Shown: positions 16,836 to 25,332 of the stretch, one piece after another
Numbering within the stretch: the first letter of the stretch is position 1
Layout: each line of letters starts with the position of its first letter
Source: Desertivibrio insolitus
GTDB taxonomy: Bacteria; Actinomycetota; Actinomycetes; Actinomycetales; Microbacteriaceae
Assembly (NCBI RefSeq): GCF_017355965.1
Contig: NZ_JAFIQW010000004.1
Span: 1 to 64,000 of the forward strand
DNA: 64,000 nt
Direction of reading: 5' to 3'
Notes under the pieces: generated by a model
Seen by the model: the letters and a program-made list of their open reading frames with translations, nothing else
The model's database searches: none
What the model was told of the DNA's origin: nothing
Translations under genes and position numbers: made by a program

Positions 16836-19207
16836 GCGGCGTCGCCGCGGCTTCCGCCCCCACGCTCCGGCCACGCCTGCGCGAGTCGCGGCTGCCCGCG
16901 CGCCGGCTGATCGCCGGGCTCGTCGGCGCGCTCGTGACCAACGCGATCGCGGCGGCGACCTTCTGGCCGATCTACGCCGACTCGAGCTTCGTCGTCATGG
17001 CCGTGGTCACCGGACTCGTCGCGGCCGCGATCGCCGTGACCGGCGCGTACTTCCGGCTGACCAGCATCGTGATGCTGCTCGCCTGCCTCGTCGCGTTCCT
17101 GCTGCTCGGGGTGCCGCTCGCCGTGCCTGGCTCGGCTCTCTTCGGGGTGCTGCCGACCGCCGGCGGCCTGCGCGACCTCGCCCTCGGCGTCGCCCTCGGC
17201 TGGAAGCAGCTGCTCACCATCAGCCTCCCCGTCGGCGACTACCAGGCCCTCCTCGTTCCGGCGTTCCTCCTGATCCTGCTGAGCGTCGTGATCAGCCTCA
17301 GCGTCGCCCTCCGCGCGCGGCGCGGCGAACTCGCGGTGATCCCGCCCGTCCTGCTCTTCCTCGCCGGTACCGCCCTTGGCCCGGAGACGGAGTTCATGCC
17401 GCTCGCGTCCGCGCTCGCGATGCTCGCCGCCTGCCTGCTCTGGCTCGTGTGGTGGCGGACGCACCGGCGGCGGGAGAGCATCGACCGACTGCAGCGCTCC
17501 GCCGCGACCGCCGAGGGTCGCGCCTGGCAGCCGGAACGCGACCGCGGCGTCGCAGCCCTCCGGGCGCCGCTCAGCGCGCTGCTGCTCCTCGCGATCGCCG
17601 CGGGTGCCGGGGTCGCCGCCGTCACCGCCCTGCCGCCGCGGTCCGATCGCGAGGTGCTGCGGAGCGCGGTCGAGCAGCCGTTCGACCCCCGCGAGTACCC
17701 GAGCCCGCTCAGCGGGTTCCGCTCCTACCTGCAGGGCGAGGCCGCCGGCGCCACGATGCTGACGGTCGACGGGCTGCAGCCCGGCGACCGCCTCCGCATC
17801 GCGACCCTCGACACGTACGACGGGGTCGTGTACTCCGTCGGCAGCGACCAGGTCGACAGCGCCTCCGGGTCCTTCACCCGCGTGCCCTACCGCCTCGATC
17901 AGTCGGAGACCGGCGGCGAGCAGGCGACGCTCGACGTGACGGTGGGGGAGTACGGCGGGGTCTGGGTGCCGACCCTCGGCCTGCTGGAGAGCATCGAGTT
18001 CACCGGCGCCGGCTCCGCGCGCCTCGCCGACGCGTTCTACTACAACGACGTCAGCGGCACGGCCGCGGTGCTCGACGGACTCGGCTCCGGCGACGGCTAC
18101 CGGCTCGAGAGCGTGCGCCCCGACCAGCCCACCGAGCAGGAGTACCCGGAGCTGTCGCCGGGCAGCGCACGCGTGCCGCAGCCCGCCGTGCTGCCGGAGG
18201 AGCTCGACGTCGCCCTGGCCGGCTGGACCCGCGGCATCGACGGGTCGGGCCCCCGGCTCGTCGCGATGCTCGCGGGGTTGCGCGAGAACGGCTACGTCAG
18301 CCACGGCCTCGACGACGACGAGCCGTACAGCCGCTCGGGTCACGGCGCCGACCGCATCACGGAACTGCTGAGCTCGCCGCTCATGCTCGGCGACGGCGAG
18401 CAGTACGCCGTCGCGGCCGCGCTCATGGCCACCGAGCTGGGCTTCCCCTCGCGCGTCGTCTTCGGATTCGCGCCGGCAGCCGAGGACATCACCGCCGGCG
18501 GCACGGATGTCACGGGCGACGACATCAGCGCATGGGTCGAGGTCGACACGGCGCAGTACGGCTGGGTCGCGCTGGACGCCACCCCCGACGACCGCCCCAT
18601 TCCCGAGGAGCAGCCCGACGACCCGACGCAGGTGTCGCGCCCGCAGTCCGTGGTGCCGCCGCCCCCCGAGGATCCGGAGCAGCTCGACGACCAGACCCCG
18701 CCCGAGACCCGCCGCGAGGACCCCGAGGAGCCGAACGTGCTGCTCGAGGTGCTCCTCCGCGTCGCGACGATCGCGGGCTCGGTGCTCCTCGTCGCGATGA
18801 TCCTGCTCTCCCCGTTCCTGGCGGTCATCGGGGCGAAGGCGCGCCGCCGCCACCGGCGCCGTAAGCGCGGCTCCCCGCAGGAGCGGATCCACGGCGGCTG
18901 GAGCGAGTTCCGCGACGCGGTCACCGACCACGGCATCGACGTGCCCGCGACGGCGACCCGCAGCGAGGTGGCGTCCGCCGTCGGCGGGGTGCAGCCGGCG
19001 CTCCTGGCATCCGTCGCCGACCGGGCGACCTTCGCGCCTGCGACACCGACGCAGAAGGAGGCCGACCGGGTGTGGCACGCGGTCGACGAGCTGCGGAAGT
19101 CGCTCGACAAGGGGCTGACACGGTGGCAGCGCCTCAAGGCACGCGTCTCGCTGCGATCGATGCAGGGTTATAGTTCCGGCAGACTTCGAGGGAGGGGACC
19201 GCGATGA
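16832..19207 (+). CDS. TgpA-like transglutaminase-fold membrane protein, catalytic Cys and His missing
   Basis: The 791-residue protein has about six N-terminal transmembrane helices (residues 20-270), an external transglutaminase-like domain (about 430-590), a Pro/Glu-rich linker, another helix (about 645-670) and a basic cytoplasmic tail. This is the TgpA architecture that accompanies MoxR and DUF58. The catalytic triad is broken. Where active enzymes have Cys (GxCxxYA), this one has GDGEQYA with Gly at about 522. The His before AWVEV is Ser (about 566). Only the Asp of the LDATP segment (about 582) remains. It is therefore probably a binding or scaffold domain rather than an enzyme. The ATGA overlaps at both ends support the start and coupling. 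Confidence 0.88.
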   Translation: MSGVAAASAPTLRPRLRESRLPARRLIAGLVGALVTNAIAAATFWPIYADSSFVVMAVVTGLVAAAIAVTGAYFRLTSIVMLLACLVAFLLLGVPLAVPGSALFGVLPTAGGLRDLALGVALGWKQLLTISLPVGDYQALLVPAFLLILLSVVISLSVALRARRGELAVIPPVLLFLAGTALGPETEFMPLASALAMLAACLLWLVWWRTHRRRESIDRLQRSAATAEGRAWQPERDRGVAALRAPLSALLLLAIAAGAGVAAVTALPPRSDREVLRSAVEQPFDPREYPSPLSGFRSYLQGEAAGATMLTVDGLQPGDRLRIATLDTYDGVVYSVGSDQVDSASGSFTRVPYRLDQSETGGEQATLDVTVGEYGGVWVPTLGLLESIEFTGAGSARLADAFYYNDVSGTAAVLDGLGSGDGYRLESVRPDQPTEQEYPELSPGSARVPQPAVLPEELDVALAGWTRGIDGSGPRLVAMLAGLRENGYVSHGLDDDEPYSRSGHGADRITELLSSPLMLGDGEQYAVAAALMATELGFPSRVVFGFAPAAEDITAGGTDVTGDDISAWVEVDTAQYGWVALDATPDDRPIPEEQPDDPTQVSRPQSVVPPPPEDPEQLDDQTPPETRREDPEEPNVLLEVLLRVATIAGSVLLVAMILLSPFLAVIGAKARRRHRRRKRGSPQERIHGGWSEFRDAVTDHGIDVPATATRSEVASAVGGVQPALLASVADRATFAPATPTQKEADRVWHAVDELRKSLDKGLTRWQRLKARVSLRSMQGYSSGRLRGRGPR

Positions 19208-21063
19208 CGTGTGTCCAGTGCGGAACCGCGCTGCCCGACGGAGCGCTGTTCTGCGGCGAGTGCGGCCACGAGGTGACCGCGCGCAAGGCGCCGGTGCCGG
19301 AGCAGTCGCGCCCGGCGCAGCTCGTGTGCGGGCAGTGCGGCGCCGCGATGAACCCCGAGGAGATCTTCTGCGGCGACTGCGGTTTCGTCGCCCGGGGCGT
19401 CGCCCGTCGCGCCGACGCGCCCGCCGGGCTGCCAGGGGCCGCGGGCGCGATGCCGCTGTTCGCGTCCGTGCCGTCCGCGCCCGCCCCGTCCGCGCAGGGC
19501 TGGGCTCCGCCGCCGCGTCTCAGCTCGACGGTGCCGCCCTCGGCTCCGGTCGCGCCAGCCGGCGCGACGCCTCCGCCGGTGCCGCTCGCACCGCGACCGG
19601 TCGTGCCCCCGGTCGGCTCCGCACCGGGCTCCGCCCCCGCGTCGGCGCTGCGCCAGATCCCGCCCGTGCCGGTGCTTCCGCCGCAGACGGGTGCCGTGCC
19701 CGTGCCGCCGCCCGCCTCCGCGGTGCCGGCGCCCTCGGTGTCCGCCGCGACTCCGCCGCCTCCGGGCGTCGACGCTGCCTCGGCGGACGAAGCTCCTGTC
19801 GACGAGGTGTCCGAGCGCTCCGTCTACGACGACCCCACGGCTCTCCTGCCGGCCGCGGACCTCGAGGATCTCCCGCCGGTTGAGCCCGCCCCGGTCACAC
19901 GGTCCACGCCCGCCGAGGCCGCCCCGGTGACACGGTCGACGCCCGTCGTGGTCGACGCCGAGCCCGTGAGCGGCGCCGGCATTCCACCCGCCTCGTTCCT
20001 CGTGGCGCTGCCCGAGCACGCGCCCGCGCCGACCGTCTCCCCGTACTCGCCTCCGATCTCGATCATCCCGCCACCCCGCGTGACCGAGGAGGAGCTCGAG
20101 TCCGCCTCGGCTCCGTTCGGGGCGGAGGGCGACGGCGTCATCTACTCCGCCGACGAGCGGATGCCGGAGCCGCTCACCGCCCACGAGCGGATGCCTGAAC
20201 CGCTCGCCACCCACGAACCGCAGCCGGAAGCCGCTCCCGCCCCTGCTGCGTCCGCCGCTGAATCCGCACCCCTTGCGCCCACGACGGCGACGGGGTCGGT
20301 GCCGGTGGCGCCCGCTCCGCCCGGAGGGCCGCCCGCGCTCGTCGAGCCTGCCGAGGCGCCCGCCCCCGCCCGCATCCCCACCGGGCCGATAGACCTGCCG
20401 CCGGGCTCGCGGGGAGGGGGAGCCGCTGGCGCGCCGCCCCAGGTCGCGACCGGGTCGGTACCCCTCGTGTCGGCCTCGGCTCCCGTTGCGCCGCCGGCCC
20501 CCGTCGCGCCGCCCGCCGCCGGGTCGCCGCCTCCCGCCCCCGTGCCGCAGGCCCCCCTGTCCGCCGTGCCTCCGCTTCCCGTCGCGCCCCCCGCGCCGGC
20601 ACCGCAGCCGCCGACACCGACCGGTGGTGTGCCGATCACCGCGGGCCGGACACCCGCCCCCGCAGGTGACTGGGCGCAGGACGAGGACGAGGAGGACCTC
20701 GAGTCCACGCGGATCACGGGCGCACGCCCGCTCGGCGGCACCCGCTTCGTGCTGCAGTTCAGCACCGGCGAGAGCGTCACCACGTTCGGCACAGGGCTCG
20801 TCGGCCGGAACCCTCAACCGCAACCGGGGGAGTACTTCGATCAGCTCGTGCGCATCCTCGACCCGGGCAAGTCCGTGTCGAAGACGCACCTCGAGTTCGG
20901 GCAGGAGTCCGGGGTCTTCTGGATCAGCGACCGCTTCAGCGGCAACGGCACGATCCTCCGGGAGCCGGATGCCGCGCCGCGCCGCTGCGACCCCGGCAAG
21001 CGTTACCGCGTCTCCCGCGGCGCCCGCATCGAGATCGGCGAGCAGTTCGTCGTCCTGAGCTGA
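19204..21063 (+). CDS. Double zinc-ribbon protein with long Pro/Ala linker and C-terminal FHA domain
   Basis: The 619-residue cytoplasmic protein has two N-terminal zinc ribbons, each CxxC...CxxC (CVQC with CGEC, then CGQC with CGDC, within residues 3-60). A roughly 420-residue Pro/Ala/Val-rich disordered linker with acidic patches follows. The C-terminal FHA domain (about 505-619) contains GLVGRNPQPQPGE, KSVSKTHLEF and DRFSGNGTIL, with the Arg, Ser and Asn needed for phosphothreonine recognition. The acidic DEDEEDLESTRITG before the FHA domain holds threonines that could be kinase targets. The ATG overlaps the preceding stop (ATGA). A gap of about 100 bp separates it from the ATPase gene. 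Confidence 0.87.
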   Translation: MTCVQCGTALPDGALFCGECGHEVTARKAPVPEQSRPAQLVCGQCGAAMNPEEIFCGDCGFVARGVARRADAPAGLPGAAGAMPLFASVPSAPAPSAQGWAPPPRLSSTVPPSAPVAPAGATPPPVPLAPRPVVPPVGSAPGSAPASALRQIPPVPVLPPQTGAVPVPPPASAVPAPSVSAATPPPPGVDAASADEAPVDEVSERSVYDDPTALLPAADLEDLPPVEPAPVTRSTPAEAAPVTRSTPVVVDAEPVSGAGIPPASFLVALPEHAPAPTVSPYSPPISIIPPPRVTEEELESASAPFGAEGDGVIYSADERMPEPLTAHERMPEPLATHEPQPEAAPAPAASAAESAPLAPTTATGSVPVAPAPPGGPPALVEPAEAPAPARIPTGPIDLPPGSRGGGAAGAPPQVATGSVPLVSASAPVAPPAPVAPPAAGSPPPAPVPQAPLSAVPPLPVAPPAPAPQPPTPTGGVPITAGRTPAPAGDWAQDEDEEDLESTRITGARPLGGTRFVLQFSTGESVTTFGTGLVGRNPQPQPGEYFDQLVRILDPGKSVSKTHLEFGQESGVFWISDRFSGNGTILREPDAAPRRCDPGKRYRVSRGARIEIGEQFVVLS

Positions 21064-21160
21064 GCGGCGGTCCGTCCACAGCCGTCGTCGGATCGGGCTC
21101 GCCCGCAGATCCACGTCCGGCCTCCGCTGAGGAGCCCGGCCGCGCTTGTCTGGGACGGTC

Positions 21161-23974
21161 ATGCCGCCCCTCGCCCCGCCCCGCCGCCCCGAGACCGTTC
21201 CGCCCTTCACTCCGCCCGTCGTCGCGGCCCTCGCTCCGGTCGCCGTCTCCCTGGTGATCTTCGCGGTCACCCGGTCGCCGTTCGCCCTGCTGTTCGCCGC
21301 GCTCGGGCCCGCCGTCGCCGTGGCCGGATGGCTCGACCACCGCGTGCAGGCGCGCAGGACACGGCGCCGCGGGCTCGTCCGGTTCCGCGCGGATCTCGCC
21401 CGCATCGAATCCGAGGTCGCGGCGACCCACGACGCCGAGCGCGCCGAGCTCGACCGACGACACCCCGGTGCGTTCGCGCACCTGGCCGCGGCGCCCGCCG
21501 ACCCCGAGCGCTGGCGGCTCGACCTGTCCGCGGCCGTGCCGCTCGTGCTCGGCCGCGGCATCGTTCCGAGCGCCGTCTCCCTGACCGCCGACCGACGGGA
21601 CGACGGCGTCGACGATGAACTCGCCGCCGTCGCCGAGAGCGCCGCGCGATTGTCCGACGCCCCGGTGACCGTGGACGCCCGGCACGGGATCGGGCTCGTC
21701 GGACCGCCCGCGATCACCGGGCCCGCGCTCCGCGCCCTCGCCGTGCAGCTGCTCTCCTTGCTCGACCCTGGGCGCGTCACGCTGCTGGCGCCCGACACGG
21801 TGGAACTCGCCTGGCTCGGCACGGCCCCGCATCGCCGCGTGGGCTCGCCGGAGGAGTTGCGCTTCGCGGACGGGAGGACGGGCGCCGAGTTGGTGCTCGC
21901 GGCCGCCTCCGCCGCCGAGCATCTGCCGCGCGGCTGCCGGGTCGTCGTCCGGCTGACCGGCGCGAGTGCCGTCCTCACGCGGCATCCGGACCGGGCGTCC
22001 GGCGAGCGGTTCCGGGTCGAACTGGTCTCCCTCGCAGACGCCGAGCGGCACGTCGCGTCGCTCGCGCGGCTCGCGCTCTCGAGCGGCCGAGGGACGGGCG
22101 GCGCCCTGCCGGACGCGGCCGCCGTGTCGGAGCTCCCGCCGGCCGCGGGCGGCGCCGGGCTCGCCTGCCCGCTGGGCGTGGATGCCACGGGGCCCGTCGT
22201 GATCGATCTCGTCGCAGACGGGCCGCACGCCGTCATCGGCGGCACGACCGGCACCGGCAAGAGCGAACTGCTCACGACGTGGGTGGTGTCTCTCGCGCGC
22301 GAGCATCCGCCGAGCGTCGTGTCGTTCCTCCTGATCGACTTCAAGGGCGGCGCGTCCTTCGAGCCGGTGCGAGCGCTGCCCCACGTGGTGGGCGTCGTCA
22401 CGGACCTCGACGCCGCGTCGGCCGCCCGCGCGATCGCGAGTCTGCGCGCGGAGATCCGGCACCGTGAGCGCGTGCTCGCGGAAGCGCGGGTCCGGACGAT
22501 CGACGACGTCCCGCCGGGGTCGCTCCTGCCGCGCCTCGTGCTCGTCGTGGACGAGTTCGCTGCGGTGCTCACCGAGTTCCCCGACCTGCACGAGCTCTTC
22601 GCCGACGTCGCGGCCCGCGGCCGGTCCCTCGGGCTGCACCTCATCGTCTGCACGCAGCGTCCCGCCGGTGTCGTCCGCGACTCCCTGCTCGCCAACTGCC
22701 CGCTGCGGCTGTCGCTGCGCGTCACCAGCCGTCCCGACAGCGTCGCCCTGCTCGGGGTACCCGACGCCGCCGAGCTTCCGCGCACTCCCCGCGGGCGGGC
22801 CGTCGTCGCGACGGGTGACGGCGCGCCGCGCGCTTTCCAGGTGGCGCTGACCTCGCCGGAGGACGTCGCTGCGGCCGCGGAGGCCGGGTCGGACGCACCC
22901 GCGCCCCGGCGCCCCTGGCAGGAGCCGCTCCCGGCCGAGCTGCCGCTCTCGGCCCTTCCCGCCCACGCGCCCGGTCTCGCCTTCGGGTTGGTCGACCTGC
23001 CCGAGGAGCAGGACAGGGGAAGGGCGGTGCTGCACGGCAACACGCTCGTGCTCGGCACCCGCGGCAGCGGCCGCACGACGCTGCTCGACACCCTCGAGCA
23101 GCAGGCCGGGTCATCGATCGCCCGGGTCGGCGCAGACCTGGAGCACGCGTGGGACGTGCTGACCGCGCTCGCCGAGGGCGGTGGCGACGCCGCCCTCGTA
23201 CTGGTCGACGACGTCGACGCCCTGCTCGCGCGGGCCGGCGACGAGCACCGCGCGGTGCTGACGGACGCGCTCACCCGTCTGCTGCGCGACCTCAGCGACA
23301 CCACCGTCGTCCTGACCGCACAGCGACTCGCGGGACCGGTGCTGGGTCTCGCCGCGCTCTGCCCCCACCGCGTCCTGCTGCGCGTCGCCGACCGGCAGGA
23401 GCACCACGCCGCGGGCGGGCGGCCGGGCGAGTGGTCCGGCGCACTGCCGCCCGGTGTGGGATGGTACGACGGGCGGCGGCTGCAGATCGCTATCGGCGAC
23501 GCGCCGCAGACCGCCGGGGAAAGAACGGGGACGGTTCAGCCGCTCGAGCTCCCGCTGGCGATCGTGTCCCGGCGCGCCCGAGCGCTTGCGGGCGTGCTGC
23601 GCGACCGGCTCGTGGTGCACGGGGTGGAGGCGACGCAGGCCGCCGACGCGTACGCGGCGTGGGTGGGCGACCCCCAGGAGTGGCAGTCGGACCCGCGCGC
23701 CTTTTCGGCAGCGCGTCGCCGCGGCGCGGTGTACTTCGACCGCTGCTCGGCGAGCGACCTGCGGATGCTCGCGCGCCCGAGCGGGACGCCGCCGCTCGTG
23801 GACCCCGCGAGGGGGAGCGGTTGGCTGCTGCACGAGGACGGCTCGGTGCACCGTGCGAGGCTGCCCGAGAGCGTCGAGGACAGCCTCCGTGCCGCCGCGG
23901 GCGCATCTACTGATCCCGTTGTGGCCACTGCGCAAAAACGCCGTCGAACACCGAGTGCGCCGCTGATTTCGTGA
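21161..23974 (+). CDS. EssC/EccC-like FtsK/SpoIIIE-type membrane ATPase
   Basis: The roughly 937-residue protein has two N-terminal transmembrane helices (about 22-62), a coiled and beta region, and then two P-loop domains. The first has GGTTGTGKSE (about residue 365), the DFKGG motif (about 393) typical of type VII secretion EccC/EssC and FtsK-family ATPases, Walker B LVLVVDEFA and TQRPAG. The second has GTRGSGRTT (about 632) with Arg in place of the P-loop Lys, and VLVDDVD, so it may be regulatory. EssC proteins of Firmicutes carry FHA domains in cis; here two FHA proteins lie in the same module. No WXG100 substrate, EccB, EccD or mycosin gene is nearby. The start is uncertain: ATG 21161, or TTG 21146 with GAGGAG 11 nt upstream. 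Confidence 0.88.
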   Translation: MPPLAPPRRPETVPPFTPPVVAALAPVAVSLVIFAVTRSPFALLFAALGPAVAVAGWLDHRVQARRTRRRGLVRFRADLARIESEVAATHDAERAELDRRHPGAFAHLAAAPADPERWRLDLSAAVPLVLGRGIVPSAVSLTADRRDDGVDDELAAVAESAARLSDAPVTVDARHGIGLVGPPAITGPALRALAVQLLSLLDPGRVTLLAPDTVELAWLGTAPHRRVGSPEELRFADGRTGAELVLAAASAAEHLPRGCRVVVRLTGASAVLTRHPDRASGERFRVELVSLADAERHVASLARLALSSGRGTGGALPDAAAVSELPPAAGGAGLACPLGVDATGPVVIDLVADGPHAVIGGTTGTGKSELLTTWVVSLAREHPPSVVSFLLIDFKGGASFEPVRALPHVVGVVTDLDAASAARAIASLRAEIRHRERVLAEARVRTIDDVPPGSLLPRLVLVVDEFAAVLTEFPDLHELFADVAARGRSLGLHLIVCTQRPAGVVRDSLLANCPLRLSLRVTSRPDSVALLGVPDAAELPRTPRGRAVVATGDGAPRAFQVALTSPEDVAAAAEAGSDAPAPRRPWQEPLPAELPLSALPAHAPGLAFGLVDLPEEQDRGRAVLHGNTLVLGTRGSGRTTLLDTLEQQAGSSIARVGADLEHAWDVLTALAEGGGDAALVLVDDVDALLARAGDEHRAVLTDALTRLLRDLSDTTVVLTAQRLAGPVLGLAALCPHRVLLRVADRQEHHAAGGRPGEWSGALPPGVGWYDGRRLQIAIGDAPQTAGERTGTVQPLELPLAIVSRRARALAGVLRDRLVVHGVEATQAADAYAAWVGDPQEWQSDPRAFSAARRRGAVYFDRCSASDLRMLARPSGTPPLVDPARGSGWLLHEDGSVHRARLPESVEDSLRAAAGASTDPVVATAQKRRRTPSAPLIS

Positions 23975-23987
23975 AATCTATGTTTCA
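23965..23987. promoter_or_regulatory. Nested palindromes upstream of the polyamine transporter operon
   Basis: GATTTC-GT-GAAATC (23965-23978) is a perfect palindrome. The overlapping 16-mer from 23972 to 23987 has TGAAA and TTTCA arms. They cover the stop codon of the upstream ATPase gene and are much more AT-rich than their surroundings. They are a candidate operator about 105 bp before the potD start. The protein that binds is unknown. The rest of 23988-24091 shows no other clear element. Confidence 0.45.
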
Positions 23988-24091
23988 GGATCGACGATTT
24001 GGTCCGTGAGTGTATGAGCCGGGGGAGGGGGTGTGCTTGTATCTACCCACACGCGACCCCTGGGGGTCCGCTCAGCCGAAGGAGTGCACCG

Positions 24092-25315
24092 ATGACCCGC
24101 CCGCAGCCCGGTTCCCTTCCCACGGATCCGCTGATCCGTCAGCTCGTCCTGCAGGCCCGCCGCGCCACCATGTCCCGCCGCAACCTGCTCCAGTTCGGCG
24201 GGCTCGGCGCCGCCAGCCTCGCGCTCGCCGCCTGTTCCTCCGGCGGCGGTGAGCGGCCGCAGGCCGCCGAGGACCGCTCCGAGTCCGACAAGTCGCTCAT
24301 CTGGGCGAACTGGCCGCTCTACATCGACGAGGACGACGAGGGCAACTACCCCACCCTGGTCCGCTTCCAGGAGGAGACGGGCATTGAGGTCGAGTACCGC
24401 GTCGACGTCGACGACAACAACTCGTACTACGGCCGCGTGCGCGACCAGCTCCAGCTCGGCCAGGACATCGGCGCCGACACCGTCTGCCTCACCGAGTGGA
24501 TCGTCGCCCGCATGATCCGCCAGGGCTACGTGCAGGAGTTCGACCGCTCCAACATGCCCAACACTGAGAACCTGCTGCCGATCCTCAATCAGGCCGACTT
24601 CGACCCCGACCGCACGTTCTCCATGCCCTGGCAGGGCGGCTTCGCCGGTATCGCCTGGAACAAGGAGGCGCTGCCGAACGGCATCCGCAGCGTCACCGAG
24701 CTGTTCGAGAACCCCGACCTCATGGGCCGCGTCGGCGTGCTGAGCGAGATGCGCGACACGATCGGGCTCATCATGCTCGAGCAGGGCGTCGACATCTCCG
24801 GCGACTTCAGCGCCGAGGAGTTCACGGCCGCCAACGACGTCTTCCGCGAGCAGGTCGAGCGGGGCCAGATCCGCAACGTTAAGGGCAACTCGTACATCGA
24901 GGACCTGCAGAACGAGGACACGCTCGCCGCGATCTGCTGGTCGGGCGACATCGCCGCCCTGAACCTCGAGGCGGGCGACCGCTGGGAGTTCGCGATCCCC
25001 GAGGCCGGGGGCACGTTCTGGAACGACTCCTTCATCATCCCGATCGGATCGACGAAGAAGACCAACGTCGAGACGCTCATCGACTACTACTACCGCCCCG
25101 AGGTCGCGGCCGAGGTCGCCGCCTGGGTCAACTACGTCACCCCTGTCGAGGGCGCCCAGGAGGCGGCCCGCGAGCTGTTCCCCGACATCGCCGAGGACAC
25201 GAACATCTTCCCCGACGAGGAGAAGCTCTCCCAGGTGCACGTCTTCCGCACCCTGACCAACGAAGAGGAAAGCGAGTTCGCGGAGCAGTTCCAGAGCGTC
25301 CTGCTCGGCGCCTGA
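24092..25315 (+). CDS. potD: Spermidine/putrescine ABC transporter substrate-binding lipoprotein
   Basis: The 407-residue extracellular binding protein belongs to the PotD/PotF family. The N-terminus has a twin-arginine motif (SRRNLLQFGG, Arg29-Arg30) and a lipobox LAAC with the acylated Cys at about residue 48, indicating Tat export and lipid anchoring. LIWANWPLYID, the family's first strand, and FSMPWQGGFAGIAWNKEAL follow. The ATG at 24092 has AAGGAG 7 nt upstream. It is first in the operon with the ATPase and both permeases. Preference for putrescine, spermidine or another polyamine cannot be decided. Aminotransferase genes on both sides support a polyamine or GABA-type substrate. Confidence 0.92.
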   Translation: MTRPQPGSLPTDPLIRQLVLQARRATMSRRNLLQFGGLGAASLALAACSSGGGERPQAAEDRSESDKSLIWANWPLYIDEDDEGNYPTLVRFQEETGIEVEYRVDVDDNNSYYGRVRDQLQLGQDIGADTVCLTEWIVARMIRQGYVQEFDRSNMPNTENLLPILNQADFDPDRTFSMPWQGGFAGIAWNKEALPNGIRSVTELFENPDLMGRVGVLSEMRDTIGLIMLEQGVDISGDFSAEEFTAANDVFREQVERGQIRNVKGNSYIEDLQNEDTLAAICWSGDIAALNLEAGDRWEFAIPEAGGTFWNDSFIIPIGSTKKTNVETLIDYYYRPEVAAEVAAWVNYVTPVEGAQEAARELFPDIAEDTNIFPDEEKLSQVHVFRTLTNEEESEFAEQFQSVLLGA

Positions 25316-25332
25316 TCCGTCGCGATACACCT

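Noticed and set aside
19168-23304. A 1,378-codon minus-strand open frame opposite the zinc-ribbon/FHA and EssC-like genes
   Set aside because: Composition is Ser/Arg/Ala-rich without motifs, and the plus strand encodes recognisable FHA and ATPase domains.
21161-23974. ATPase considered as chromosomal FtsK DNA translocase
   Set aside because: It has two helices rather than four, lacks the FtsK gamma DNA-recognition domain at the C-terminus, and carries a second ATPase domain as in EccC/EssC.
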